A stretch of DNA of 64,000 nt from Chimonanthus salicifolius. Lineage: Eukaryota; Streptophyta; Magnoliopsida; Laurales; Calycanthaceae. The DNA lies in assembly GCA_013350335.1 (NCBI GenBank), contig CM023539.1, forward strand, positions 11,098,302 through 11,162,301, given 5' to 3'. Positions 25,077 through 38,547 of this stretch are shown here, in pieces. The first letter of the stretch is position 1; each line of letters opens with the position of its first letter. The notes beneath the pieces were generated by a model that made no database searches, was not told the origin of the DNA, and saw only the letters and a list, made by a program, of their open reading frames with translations. Made by a program: the position numbers and the translations under genes.

Positions 25077-25893
25077 GAGTCTTTGTGGGCAGGTATAGTC
25101 TGTACTTATCTCTTCCCCTTTTTGCAATAAAAAAAAGGATAAGAATTGGTGCTTAGTTGGTGGCACAGTGGTACATTACAAGTTGAGAACGATAAGAGAA
25201 ATTAAAGAAAATATGGAGTGCATTTTCTGATTAGGAATATCTTTTTTTACTATCCATTTTGAGGTGCAAGGAATGATAAACCATATCTCCCACTTGTATG
25301 AAATTTCAGTCACTACATTTTAGGAAACTAGACATTTTCATTTATGAGGTAACAATAATAACTCGATTAATAATATAGCAGTATTTGTAACTTGTAAGAT
25401 AAAGAAGGGATAAAAAATAATTAAAATTAGTATTTTTCGATGGATGCTTCTTCGAAGAATAGGTGGCGCCCGCCATTGACAGTGCTGAGTCATGGATTCT
25501 TGACCAAGCTGCTCTGCTTTTGTACGCACCGGTTGACAAGGGCGAGGGCGTTACTGGTGACTCTGGCCACGTTTACCACCTTTCCCTTGACAACAGCTTT
25601 TAGATTGGTGCTCATGGACGTCCCTGCAAATCCGTCCATACAAGTGGTGTCATCCGTCAATGCAGCGCTCATCCATGTCTGGACGTTGCTCAAGTGCAAT
25701 TGAAAGCTCCTACTTCCGGTTCGGCCCATATGCCCCATCTCTCGAACCGACTGGCTCAACCTGTAACGCTCCGCCTCTTTCTACAGTCTGAACGGGTCAT
25801 GACCCGCTCAACTGCAAATTGAACGGGCGTTACTCAACGCAACAATGCATCTAACGGGCTTTACATCACAGATTTGTGACTGGGGGAAAATAA

Positions 25894-25894
<1 letters not shown>

Positions 25895-25977
<83 letters not shown>
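25895..25977. repeat. (AT)n microsatellite
   Basis: Uninterrupted TA dinucleotides for about 83 bp within element C. Likely length-polymorphic. Confidence 0.95.
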
Positions 25978-25980
<3 letters not shown>

Positions 25981-27620
25981 AAGATTGTGAATGAAATAAG
26001 GAAGCCATCAAATCCTTCAAGCCCAATTTACACATTGCATAAATCATAATGTCATTAACAATATAAAATAAATAACATCTATTATCCATATCAAATCGAA
26101 TCTCACTGCTCACATCCCATTCTATAAAATAAAACATAAATCAATATTCTCAAAGTTCTCAATTATTTCAAGCTAACCAATCAAATCTCTCAAAATACGT
26201 AATATCAAATAAAATAAATTCAATCATACGAAACCACGACTATACTAAGAAATTAAATATTCATCTTGAGTCTCTAAACGTCAGTTGTCTCTTCCAATCT
26301 TAAGTCCAGAGGATTACCTGCAATGTAAGGGGTGTGAGCTCCAAGCCCAGTGAAAGGATACAATACTTCATACCCAACATAATATCATTATTATTCTCTA
26401 TAGATATGAACTTAAAACATAATTAAATAATATGCATTATGCCATGCATTGCACAATGCTCAATGCAATGTTCAATGTCTCATTTCTCCACAACATACCC
26501 ACTGTATTTGGTGGCCATCCCGCCAAAGCAAGGCCTATAACTTACCACAAAGTGGTACTTCCCATATCAAATGGGGCCTACATAACACAACTACCACCAA
26601 ATATCAGTCTTCGTGATCTGTCATGGCCTAAAAGCCAAACCTACCACATGTGTGGTATTTCTCACTAACAGCGAGGCCTGAAACTACCACTGTCATGGTC
26701 ATCATAAAAGATCACGGCCAACACCTCCATACCCATCCCATGAATATGAAGATGCCATGCTCAATACCATGTCTACTATACATCATCTTTATCATCATGC
26801 CACATGTTATGAATCATATTAACATGTCATGAATAAAATCATTGCCATCATACCCAAACATGATTAAAATCTCAATTTAACATAAACATCATGTACATAT
26901 GTTAAAACATCAAAATCAATGTCAACAATATCCCACATGCATAATAATAATTCATATCACAATATTATTACTATGACAACACTATATCATAAATCCATCT
27001 TAATAATATAAAAATAACTCTATAATAGACAATAAAGCATCCATCCAATACGAACATAATTATTGGACCTTTCAAAAAGGTTAGTGGCTAACTTCCAACT
27101 ATCCGGGCAGACTGAGTCCCTCACGGCCATTAGAACATTTAACATATCCCCTTACATTACTGTGAGTAAGCACCGGATTATAACCACTATTCCTACATAT
27201 ACCCAGTCCATATCATAGATCCAACATTATATTCTCAAAACACATTACATAAGGCAATATTTTTACATTGCTCAATCACATAAACAAAATAGAAAATATC
27301 ATGCACAACAAAATATAGTGTATTATTTTTCCTCACCTAGAATCGCGTGAAATGTATGGTGCTAGCAAGAAATCCAAAGCTGTATATACAAGTCTTTTAC
27401 TCCAAAGTTGTTGTAACCAAAAGAAGCTTTTAGAGCAACCACGCTGGTCCGGAACTCTACTGCTCGAACCAGAACTCAAGAAGGAGATTTGGGGTTTTTC
27501 TTTCCCTTCTTCTGCTGAGGTTTCCGCTGCAATTTCCGTTGGAATTTGGTTGTTGTTTCGAAAAGGGTAAAAGAAGGGAAGGGTTCGCAGGTCTCTCAAA
27601 AGGAGGAGAGTCCTATTGGT

Positions 27621-27845
27621 AAAGGAATCCCATCGATGAAAGGATTTTGGACAGTTTCTATTTAGGTAGGAATTTGAGTCCCAAACAAACAAGGAAAAAG
27701 AAGAATCCAATCTGAATAAGGAGTCTCATCGGCGAAAGGATTTTGGACAGTTTCCATTTAGGTAGGGATTTGAGTCCCAAATAAAGAAGGAAGAAGAAGA
27801 ATCCAATCTGAACAATGAATCTCATCGGTGAAAGGATTTTGGACA
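27621..27845. repeat. ~95-bp tandem repeat in element C
   Basis: About 2.4 copies of a unit containing 'tctcatcggcgaaaggatt' and 'ttgagtcccaaa', starting near 27628, 27723 and 27821. Confidence 0.75.
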
Positions 27846-28959
27846 ATTAAATTCGACCAGGGAAGGTGGGTCCCTTTAAATTATTGATTTTAATAAATTG
27901 TCCTTTATTTCTCTTTTATTAATTTTGTCAATCATCGATTAAATTCTAGACACTTAAAATTGGAACTTATTTATTGATTTCACATTCTTAATTGAATATT
28001 TTCAATTGAGATTCTAACTTAAGGGAGTTAAAATCTAAGTTGATAATTTATTTTTCATTCCCTTAATTTAATTCGAAGGGGATAAATTTGTAAATTCTTA
28101 TTGGGGAGAAAGTGTGAAATCGGGGTCTAATATTAAATCCCTAAATTCAATTGTGTTTTTCCCAAATAAAATTATCAAATTAAACTAACAAATCAATTTA
28201 AACTACAATCATTTCTAAATTAATTTTACCCGTCACAACTGACCCATTACCCCGGGTCGGGTCATTACACAACCTATCAACGGTGTTGTTCACGTTCTCG
28301 ACGCAGTCCTTCACTGCAGCATAGTCTCTCGGACTCATGCCCTTGGCGTTCGACAGTTTCGAGATGAAAGCCGCGGCCGAGTGGGCTTGGCCAAGGCTCA
28401 CTGAAAGAGCTGTTAGGGCCATCTGCCTCGGGCTTCTCTTGATGGAGTTGGCGTACACGGACAATGACTGGATGCACAAAGCAGGATAGCGCGTGGCGCT
28501 ACAGGAGGACTTGATGAAAATGGTGGTGGTTGTTCGTCTTGACACCGTGGAAGATGCCGAATGCGCTGTTGCAGGCATGCCCTGAAGAGAGAAGAGGAGA
28601 AGGAGAAGGAGATGAGAAATGGAGGTGGCCCTTGCGACTCTTTCCATTTATTCAAGTTGAAATGGGATTGTAGAAATTAGTGTTGTTGGTGAGAAGTGAG
28701 AAGGATTTAGTGTGGTTGGTCGATGTGAAGAAGGGAGGAGAGGGATATCTCTCTTTTATAGACACTGAAAAGGGGTGATTTTAGTTTTACATCCTTGGCA
28801 CCTAACTTTAGTTTATTTAGTTTTTGTCAATATGAACGGGTGGATTGGGTTTGGTCTGTGTCAAAAAATATGTTGACCATTTCATATTATGATTTCTTTA
28901 GTTAATAGAAGTCTTTTTTGAATGACAAGTCCTTTTTGAATTTTTCTTTTTGAAGTAAA

Positions 28960-31270
28960 ATTTTGTATCTTGGAAATGTTCTTTTATTTTGAAAATTTTA
29001 ATTTATGAATGAATAGGCAAAAGATATTGTTCTTTTAAAATAATAACTGAGTTTATTGTATCAACTTTCCCTAATGTTGGTTTTTCTATAAACTCAGATT
29101 TTTTTTCTTCAATTGAAGTAATAAATCCTTCGTTACTTGTTATAGAAGATGTTATAGCTGTAAAGAACTAGGTTCCTTGAATTAAATCTTCATTCATTCC
29201 ATTCATTTGAAAAATATAAATATTTTTATACATTTTTCATTTTTACATATATGAACATTTTGGAGTTTATTTGTTAAAAAAATTTCTTCTCTCCTTTGGC
29301 AGCATTTCTATAAGATGTTAATTTTGCTCAATAATCATTTGATATTTTTAAATTAACTTTAGTGTACCATCTTCTAAATGTCAATTTTGATATTTAACTT
29401 AGTTCTAATAACATTCCTATTTCTGATTTTGTTCCTAAACGTTCGCACTTTCCATTTGTATTTAATGATTTGAATTCTAAGGTTTCTATTCTAGTTTTTA
29501 TTTCTCATTTTGTTTCTTTTAATTCCTTTTGCTGATCTTGAATAGACATAGGAGTTTCTTCACTATTTGTACATTTTTGGAGTCTTTTATATAAATTAGT
29601 CATATTATATAAATTAGTTTTTCTATATGTTCTTTTTGGTTGTTTGAGTCTTTTATATCAATTATCATTTCAAGGATTAATTTGCAATTTTCAGTTAGGA
29701 CATTTATTTGACAATCTGAATAAAAAAGATTAGGAAGAGGAAAATCCATACTTTATTTGGCATACATTACAATCACAATTTGGATTTCCATCACATTCTT
29801 CATGACTTAATTTTGTTAAAATTTTGATCATTAAATGGTTATCATTTTCTCAGAAATGTTCTTAGTCTGAATCTTTTATTTCTTCTTTGTCTTCATTATT
29901 ATCTTCCGACTATGAGAATTTTATTTCATTAATTTTACTTATTGTTTCATGTTTCAACTTCTTTTAAAACATTTATTATCGTAATGTCCTTTGTGACCAT
30001 ATTTATAAAGATATTGTTCTTCAGGCTTTATGTCTTTAGTTAAGGGGGAAGCTGATGGTTTATATTTTTTTATGTATTTTGTTTAAATTAGAATATCCTT
30101 TGTCAATATATTTTTTGAACTTCCTTTTATTTCTTTTAAAGGTTTTTTCGTATTCACTTATTTGATCATAATTTTTAATATTCATGTTTTGAATAGTTTT
30201 TCACTATTTTCGATTCAAAAAGATCACACGCAAAAGTGAGAACGAAAATTTCCTAATTCCTTTTTACCATAAAGTTTTTAAGTTTTATTTGACGTTCATC
30301 TTTTATGTTATTACATATATCGATTCCTGTTTGATTAATTTTCTATATTAAGTCACCATAAGTATAACTATCATAACCTCTTTGTCGATCTTTATGAGCA
30401 AAAGTATTTATAACATTTTCTGCTAATAAGGGTGGCAATTCGGAGATGAATTTTTCATTCCAGAATGACTGTTTACATGTTTCTTGAAAATAAACTTTAG
30501 TAAAAAATGTATCTTTATACCATTTAAAGTCTATCAATGTTCTACATATTTTGTTTATTAAATGTTTCCGAATTAAGCCTTCTTTTCTTGGGAGTACTTC
30601 CTATCAAATTTCTTACTAGGCTACGAAGTGGAGTCTTTACATATTCTAGTGTCGGTTCACCATTTTGTATCAAATATTTTTCCTTGTTTGTGTCTTATAT
30701 AAGTATTTTGTATTTCATTTCTCTGATTTTCAGTAAGGTAACAATCCTAAATTTGCTAATTGTTTTCTAAATCGCGTGATTATTAATTCTGTTATTTCTT
30801 TTTTCTGTATTATTAGTTGTCAATATATTTGCATACATGTAATTTTTTTACACTTGTTGTACAATTTGATATTCTATTAAAACGCCTAGGTTACTGTCAT
30901 AAATAGATGATCCATCGAAAGAATTTAGATTTATAGTAGTTGATTCTGCCATCGATATAGCTATTGGGTTTTCAAATACAACTCGGTTTGTGCTTGGGTG
31001 CGACTAGTTCCGGTTAACTAGGGTCCTCCAATTGCAATTGGACCCGAGTTCTGGCAAGCCTAAAGTCCGGTCTGCCTGAGTTGTAGCTGTATTTTGACCC
31101 TTGACTACTGAATTCTGTAAATTCACAATTCTGAAATTTATTTCCTTCATTGGCCAATGTGTGCTCTGTTTACTGCATACATTCTTGTATTATTCCCTTG
31201 TTTGACCTATTTACTCAACATTTTGAGTTGTTTTCCTTATTTTGTACTATCCTCACTTTGCAAAAAGAGC
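28960..31270 (-). pseudogene. Pararetrovirus-like coat/zinc-knuckle segment, copy 2
   Basis: Collinear with 15590-17990. The clearest surviving block is at 30343-30537 (WYKDTFFTKVYFQETC... TFAHKDRQRGYDSYTYGDL), typical of coat/gag proteins of plant pararetrovirus-like elements. The knuckle region lies at about 29970-30010. The protease active-site stretch is missing. Stops and frameshifts elsewhere. It lies upstream of PMEI copy 2 in the same orientation. Confidence 0.6.
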
Positions 31271-31383
31271 TAGGTTTTGTGGGGAATGGTTAAGTTGACA
31301 ATTGCACGGGGAGTTTGAAAAGAAAAGAAGTAAGAAGACCTTCCAACATAAAAGTTTCATCCAGATCATGTTTGATGGCAAAC

Positions 31384-33437
31384 TGCAACGACCCGCCCTT
31401 TTTCCATCGATTAATCAGAGTAATTTGTTTTTTTATGGAGAAAGGACGGATACGTCACGACGTGAGCCGATTTCAAGTCCGAAAACCCAACCTTCGATTG
31501 GTCCAATTCTAACACATACGTGAGTCAACTCACCAAACATTTGTGTATGTGCCAACACAACCCCGCAAAAATAACATTTGATAGCAAAGTTGAAAATTAC
31601 TTAACCAAATAAGTCAAATATCAAACCATCAAACCATATAAAAAAAATGTTATTCTAAGTTATTACATCAACGATCCTATGAAAATACATAGTTCTATCA
31701 AAATGTCAACATAAGAACTATGATATCTTCAAGCATCTCCGGATCCATCTCCTCATCAAGCATGGATACCACTAGGTCTAGCTTCTTCTCCTTTACCCTG
31801 ATTTGTGTTAATATCAACAGGAAAATGTACGGGCTTAGTCAACTTGCCCAGTAACAAATTCCAATCACAAAATGCACAAAGTGTGAAATCTCATAAAATC
31901 ATATAATAAGGAGAACAATGGGAAAAAAATCTCAAAATATAAATAACACATGTTTCTCAAATTCTATATAGAAGATGCACCAACGTCTTATAAATCAGAA
32001 GCCATAAAAATGATATGACATAGATGTCATGCATCAATGATATGCCCACCCATTTGTAATATATCAGATCATAATAAATTACTTCAATCAGTGATTCTCA
32101 ATAATTGGTCACTTATGTCCACAACATTTGAGGCAGCAACCACCAGGGTGTTGTTACCATCCACAAATTAACCGAGACTGTCGGTGAAGTGTGGTCTCCC
32201 TCTGTGCAGGGTTTCGGGACCTACCTAAGAGCTCTTTGACCCAATTAAGCCTTAACATCCATATCAAGGGATAGGGCCAAAGTCTGACATTTTAACTTAT
32301 TGTATACGAGACCAAGCAAGTCCAGACAGTTCTTCTTGGCTCGCTAAGATCAACCCTCCCATACAACCATGCATGAGGTAATGTGTATAATTATAATGCC
32401 AAAACCATGCATCAAATAGTTTCTTTCATCAAACATCATTTCTACATAAGATAATGAGTATAATAAAATCAAGATCAATATTTATCAAAACCATTCACAT
32501 TGTTATGCTTCAATAAAGTAGGAACTCCTACCCGATCAAAAGTGATCAACCAATTAAGATTCACGTGTTTGCTCGAACAGTGTCCGATTCACTCTCGACT
32601 CCTTTTGTCCATGTACATGTTAAAATAAAAATCCATAGATTATTATCACGCAAAACCGTTGTCTAATCTATGTAAGTCTAATCCAGACCTAAAGGTTTAC
32701 TGTATGATTTCCCAATTCTACAGGATTCCATTTTATATTTGATTTAACTAGCACATACATTAACTTTGATACTTTGTCTCTGTTTCAGGCCGACATATCG
32801 ACTAGCTCGTTATATCGACTAGACTCTGTCTATTTTCAGTTCCTGTTATTGTTCTCAAGTTTACATGTATCACTCCAGTCGATACATCTATGGTTTCACT
32901 GGTTCGACATGTTCTTCTGAGTTTGCTATTCATATTGATTTTTTGTTTTCAAACCATATGTATCGATCCAGTCGATAGATATGCAGATTAATATACTCAA
33001 TTATATGTATCAATCAACACATTTTATACATGCATATGTTCATAGTGTGTTCTTTTGCCGATACATTGGCATAGTCGATGCATAAACCTTGAGTCATTTT
33101 ATTGTCTTTGATTTCATTTTCATTAAACTCAGTTTGATATGTTGGCCTTGGTTTCTACTTCGTACAGAAACCAGTTCTTCATTTCTACTTTATCATACTC
33201 AGGCCGATGCATCGATCTGGCCGATACATCATCCTAGTGTACGTTCATCATCTCCTTATCTCTTTTGTAGTTTAGTCATGCCCAGACCGATGTGTTGGTC
33301 CGACCGATGTATTTGTCAAAGATCCGTGGGCACAGTCGCAATGTCCATTGATTCGTTCTTCCTTCATCGTTTCTATGTTTCTTTCGAATCATTCCCAGGC
33401 CGATACATTGACCTAGTCGATACATAGTTCTGAACGA

Positions 33438-33475
<38 letters not shown>

Positions 33476-34300
33476 ACCATCATCATTCATCGGTCCCTTT
33501 TTATTTCGGTCATGCATTGTCCAGTTCCATACTTAACATTTTTTGTTCGATGATTCGTGCCCCAGACGACACATCGACGAAGTCAATATGTCGACTGGGT
33601 TGAGTCAGAAGCCATGGACCCATTATCCATGGCTTCCCTTTACCCTTGTGTTCATTGTTCTTGGGTTATTTCTTTCCAGATCTATGAACACATATTTTCT
33701 AAACAACCTATTATTATTGGTTTACTTAAAACATATTAGAAATTCACCAACCTTGAGTGATTTGCAGGTGTGCTTGAATTGGTGAAATTTGATCTCCCTT
33801 ATCTCCGTGCTCTCCACTCTCCTTGCTAGATCTATTTCTCCTTCCCCTTGCTTGGTCTCTCCTTCCTTTCCCGGGATAGAAGGAGCCCGTGAGGAGGTGA
33901 AGAGATTCTTGGTCGGGTTGAGGGTTAGAATGTGAGTTGAGATGGTAAACTCGGGTGAGTAAGAGAGGTGGTTAGGCACTTTGGTTTTCTTCGTTTTCTT
34001 TACTGTTTTTCTTCTCCTTTTCTTTCTTTCTTTTCTTCCCTTTCCCTTCGTTTTCTCTTCTTTTTATCTTCAGCTTTTTCTATCCCTAGACTCTTAATTT
34101 AGTCCTAGAAAACTAAAGAGGCATTGTGAATGCCCATGCATGAAAAAACGAACGATGTGGACGGTGGTAGAGAGAGCATCTGCTGAAGACGTTTGTCTAC
34201 TCGACACATCGACTTTGTCGATGTGTTGACCCATTTGACTATATTTTCCACTAATACATAAATTACATAATATGAGAATTTAAAATTCCTGGTCTTTACA
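31384..34300. mobile_element. LTR-like element D (2.9 kb)
   Basis: Starts TGCAACGACCCGCC and ends GGTCTTTACA; perfect 5-bp duplication CAAAC (31379-31383 and 34301-34305). The empty site is visible in unit 1 near 18110. It is related to element B at the left end. Between about 32770 and 34220 it repeats paired CGATACAT/TCGATACAT-type words. (TA)n lies at 33439-33473. No supported ORF. Confidence 0.75.
33439..33473. repeat. (TA)n microsatellite
   Basis: About 35 bp of TA repeat inside element D. Confidence 0.95.
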
Positions 34301-36003
34301 CAAACACCATATTCTATATAATTAAATGGAGACCAAGTATGACTTTGGTTGCGTCCTTGGAAAATGAGTTTGATGAACTTCTCTATGTTTGTTGAACAAT
34401 ACCACTTGTTTAAGGGGGAAAATTTCAATAATTGGGATGGGTTGGGTTGATGTGATTTGGTTTAAAATTTATTGTTATGGTTTGCAATGTACTTAATAAA
34501 TGGGAGAAGTCAGGTACGGGGCAAGTTAGGTACTGATTGGTTCGAGTTGACCCATTTAATACATTAGGTACTGATTGGTTCGAGTTGACCCATTTAATAC
34601 ATGTGCGAGGTCAAGTTGGCTATGAGTTGAAGCTAATTGAGTCGTCCTATATAACATGTGGGGATAGAGTTCACTTGTTTAATAAATGGAATTGGTTAGG
34701 TATGGATCAGGCCAGGTCAGTCATTTAATATGTAAGTTGGGCTGGGTTTACCTATTTAATGAATGAGATAGGTTGAGTTAACTACAAGTTGTGATTGACA
34801 AGGTAAGCTCATTTCAAGATGGTCAAGTTGGATCAACTTTTTTAATAAATACGATTGGTAGATATAGGTTGAATAGACATGTTTAAATTGTTCTAATTAG
34901 TCGATCTATCCACGAAATGCTTTGAGTCAACTTGTTCAATAAATAAGCAAGGTCAAGTATGAGATAAATTGAAGTAACAGTAAATAAATGGTATGGGACT
35001 AGGTCAACCCTTTAAGATTGGTTGGGTTTGGTTGATTTGTTTAATAAATGCGTTGGGACAGTTGATGGATTAGGCCAACATGTTTAAGATTGGTTTAGTT
35101 GGGTGAACTCATCTAATAAATGGGTTGCTTTCTAATCTATGATTAAGTACCCTGCCCATCTAATAAACGGCTTGGGTACATATAGATAATCCAACAAGGC
35201 ATTGTCATTTTGTGAACGTGGCATTTGCAAATTATCCTAGGAAAGTACATCTCAAAGACAAGGGATCACACTTGCAAAATTTTGGGCTCTTTATTAGGAA
35301 AATTTAACCATGAGAGTTTAGGCTCCTAGGATAACTTATAAAAACCTGGAAAATCTCAATTTCATAGAAAATAAAAAATTCAAGATTTCTTAAAAAAATT
35401 GCCCAACAAATCTACCCTGACAAATAAAGAGATTTATGGTGTGCTGGCCACAAATTTTTATATGGATTGGGTAATGGTCGTATTATATGAAAAAGGTATA
35501 GCTTTGCATATTTTTGTAAGACTCGTTATTGTTTTTTTAGGACAAATTGAACCATTGGTGTCAAGTGTCTTTCTGGGCAGTTATAGTCTGTACTTATCTC
35601 TTCCCCTTTCTCTGCAATAAAATTCTGACGTCTCTAAAAGGACAACAAATGGTGCTCAGCTGGTGGCATAGTGGTTAATTGAAAGATGAGAACGACAAGA
35701 TAGATTAAAGAAGACATGGAGTGGATGTTTTGATCAGGAAGATCTTTTTGGACTATCCATTTTGAGGTGCAAGGAATGATGAACCACATCTCCCAATTGG
35801 ATGAAATTTCAATTACTACATTTTAGGAAACTAGGCCCTTTCATTATGAGGTAACACGATTAAAAATATAGCAGTATTTGTAACTTGTAAGTGCTCATTA
35901 TTACAAATGAAAGGTTGTGGCTCAAGTCATGTCACCATCTAAGAAAAAAAAGGGATAAAAAATCATTAAAATTAGTATTTTCAGATGGACGTTTCTTTGA
36001 AGA

Positions 36004-36672
36004 CTACGTGTCACCCGCCATTGATAATGCTGAGTCATGGATTCTTGACCGAGCTGCTCTAGTTTTGGGTGCAACAGTTGACAGGGTGAGGGCGTTGCTG
36101 ATGACACTGGCCACATTTACCTCCCTTCCCTTGACCGCAGCTTTGAGATTGTTGTTCATGGACGTCCCTGCAACTCCGTCCATGCAAGTGGTGTCATCCG
36201 TCAATGCAGCGCTCATCCATGTCTAGATGTTACTCAAGTGCAACTGAAGGCTCCTGCTTCCGGTTCGGCCCATATGCCCCATCTCTCGAACCGACTGGCT
36301 CAACCTATCGACGGTGTTGTTCACGTTCTCGACGCAGTCCTTCACTGCAGCATAGTCTCTCGGACTCATGCCCTTGGCGTTCGACAGTTTCGAGATGAAA
36401 GCCGCGACTGAGTGGGCTTGGCCAAGGTTCACTGAAAGAGTTGTTAGGGCCATCTGCCTCGGGCTTCTCTTGATGGTGTTGGCGTACACGGACAATGACT
36501 GGATGCACAAAACAGGATAGCGCGTGGCGCTACAGGAGGACTTGATGAAATCGGTGGTGGTTGTTCGTCTTGACACCGTGGAAGATGCCGAATGCGCTGT
36601 TGCAGGCATGCCCTGAAGAGAGAAGAAGAGAAGGAGAAGAGAAATGGAGGTGGCCCTTGTGACTCTTTCCAT
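36004..36672 (-). pseudogene. PMEI-like gene, array copy 3, nonsense-mutated
   Basis: The same gene as copies 1 and 2, starting at the ATG at 36672 with signal peptide and PMEI domain. Codon 150, CAG (Gln) in the other copies, is TAG here (36223-36225), ending the product at 149 residues, before the TWMSAALTDD helix and the fourth cysteine. The frame stays open after the stop to 36004. A separate one-base loss near 36085 ('ccctgtc' versus 'cccttgtc') shifts the ancestral C-terminus. TATA remains near 36780; the G-box equivalent is CAAGTG. Probably a pseudogene. Confidence 0.85.
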
Positions 36673-36989
36673 TTGTTCAAGTTGAAATGGGATTGTGGAA
36701 ATTAGTGTTGTTGGTGAGAAGTGAGAAGGATTCAGTGTGGTTGGTCGATGTGAAGAAGGGAGGAGAGGGATATCTCTGTTTTATAGACAAGTGAAAAGGG
36801 GTGATTTTAGTTTTACATTCCTGGCACCTCACTTTAGTTTATTTAGTTTTTGTCAGGATGAACGGGTGGATTGGGATTGGTCTGCGTCAAAAAATATGTT
36901 GACCATTCCATATTATGATTTCTTTAGTTAATAAAAGTCTTTTTTGAATGCTAAGTCAGTACGAAAGCCAAGTCTTTTTCGAAGTTTTC

Positions 36990-38422
36990 TTTTTGAAGTA
37001 AAATTTTGTATTTTGCAAATGTTCATTTATTTTTAAGGATTTAGTTTATGAATGAATATGCAAAAGATGTAGTTCCTATATAGTAATAACTGAGTTTATT
37101 GTATCTACTTTCCTTAATCTTGATTTTTCTATAAACTTAAACAAAATTTGTTTATTTTTAATTGAACTTATAATTCCTTCGTTAGTTGTTATATATGGTG
37201 TTATAGTGGTAAGGAACTTGGTTCCTAGAATTAAATCTTCATTCATTCCTTTCATATGAAAATTTTAAATATTTTTATACATTTTTCGTTTTTACATATA
37301 TGAACATTTTGGAGTTTATTTAAAAAAATTTGTTCTCCTTTTGCAACATTTACTGTATGTGTGGTTTGTTCCAAATATTTTATAGGTACTATTCCTTCCT
37401 TTATACAACTTATATCTGCTCCTTTATCAAGGAAGCAAATTAATTTTGCTGAATAATCATTTGATATTTTTAAATTAACTTTAGTGTACCATCTTCAAAA
37501 TGTAAATTTTGATATTTAATTTAGTTCTAATAACATTCCTATTTCTGATTTTGTTTCTCAAGGTTCGCCTTTTCATTTGTATTTAATGATTTGAATTCTA
37601 AGATTTCTATTCTAGTTTTTTCTTTTCTTTTAACTCCTTTTGTAAATCTTCAATCGATATAGGAGTTTCTTAACTATTTGTCTCTTTTTTGAGTCTTTTA
37701 TATAAATCAGTCATTTTATATAACTTAATGGGGTTTATTTCTTGTTTTTCTTTTTCTTATTTGATTCTAATAGTTTTTCTATATGTTCTTTTTGTTTGCT
37801 TGAGTCTTTTATATCAATTAACATTGTTTGACAGTGATTCGAAAGAGGAAGAACCATACTTTATTTGGCATATATTACAATCACAATTTGGATTTCCATC
37901 ACATTCTTTATGACTAAATTGTCTTAAAATTTTATTTATTAAATGGTTATCATTTTTTCAGAAATGCTCTGAGTCTGAATATTTTATTTCTTCTTTGTCT
38001 TCATTATCTTCTTTTGATGATGAGAATTTTATTTCATTAATTTTACTTATTATTTCATTAATTCTCTTTTTTGCATTTCTTTTAAAACATTTATTAGCGT
38101 AATGTCCCTTCTGACCATATTTATAAAAAAAATTGTTCTTCAGCCCTTATGTCTTTAGTTTGAGGGGGAGCTGTTGGTTTATATTTTTTATGTATTTTGT
38201 TTAAATTAAATCCTTTATTAACATATTTTTTTCAACTTCTTTTTTATTTTTTCAGAACTTTTTAAATTCATTTATTTGATCATAGTTTTTTATATTTATG
38301 TTTAGAATAGTTTTTCTTTATTTTTGATTCATAAAGATCACAGGCAAATTGAGAACAGAAATTTCCTAATTCTTTTTCATCATTAAGATTTTACATTTTA
38401 TTTGACGTTCATCTTTTTATGT

Positions 38423-38463
<41 letters not shown>

Positions 38464-38547
38464 TTCATGTTTAATTAATTATTTGTATTAATTCACCAAA
38501 AGTATATCTATCATAATCTCTTTGTCGATCTTTATGAGCTAAGTATT
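36990..38547 (-). pseudogene. Pararetrovirus-like segment, copy 3, protease to knuckle
   Basis: Minus-strand continuation of the coat/protease segment. About 37385-37450 preserves a retropepsin-like active-site region, with the catalytic Asp-Thr-Gly position reading Asp-Lys-Gly followed by Ala-Asp. Knuckle at about 38081-38130. Multiple stops. The upstream coat part is at 41024-41900, displaced by element E. Confidence 0.58.
38426..38461. repeat. (TA)n microsatellite
   Basis: About 36 bp of TA repeat inside the pararetrovirus-like segment of unit 3; absent from units 1 and 2. Confidence 0.95.

Larger units (their letters stand above)
25762..28269. mobile_element. LTR-like element C (2.5 kb) inside PMEI copy 2
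   Basis: Starts TGTAACGCTCCGCC and ends GGGTCATTACA; perfect 5-bp duplication CAACC (25757-25761 and 28270-28274). TG...CA ends and a 5-bp duplication fit an LTR retrotransposon, probably a solo LTR. It contains an 83-bp (AT)n tract (25895-25977) and a ~95-bp tandem repeat (about 27621-27845). No retroelement ORF or primer-binding site recognised. Confidence 0.7.
25490..28647 (-). pseudogene. PMEI-like gene, array copy 2, split by LTR-like element C
   Basis: Two parts of one PMEI gene. 28270-28647 encodes the signal peptide and the first half, through NNTVDRL. 25490-25756 encodes SQSVREMG to the stop. Between them sits a 2.5-kb element flanked by CAACC. Omitting the element and one CAACC gives a continuous 214-residue frame, the usual PMEI size, ending just after VNR plus 14 residues. 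This is the best witness of the family's ancestral C-terminus. Cysteines match copy 1 except Tyr at the position of Cys107. TATA is present at about 28755, but the G-box is lost. As it stands it cannot make a full inhibitor unless the element were spliced out, for which there is no evidence. Confidence 0.85.
18300..34443. repeat. PMEI/pararetrovirus tandem array, unit 2 (expanded by insertions)
   Basis: The same unit as 12521-18299, inflated by four LTR-like insertions (18753-21960, 22054-25076, 25762-28269 and 31384-34300). After their removal about 4.5 kb remains, about 0.5 kb less than expected because spacer sequence is missing at the second insertion. Confidence 0.8.

Noticed and set aside
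32770..34220. CRISPR-like spaced repeats in element D
   Set aside because: Plant nuclear context, irregular spacing, degenerate words and no cas genes; better explained as an internal array of an LTR-like element.
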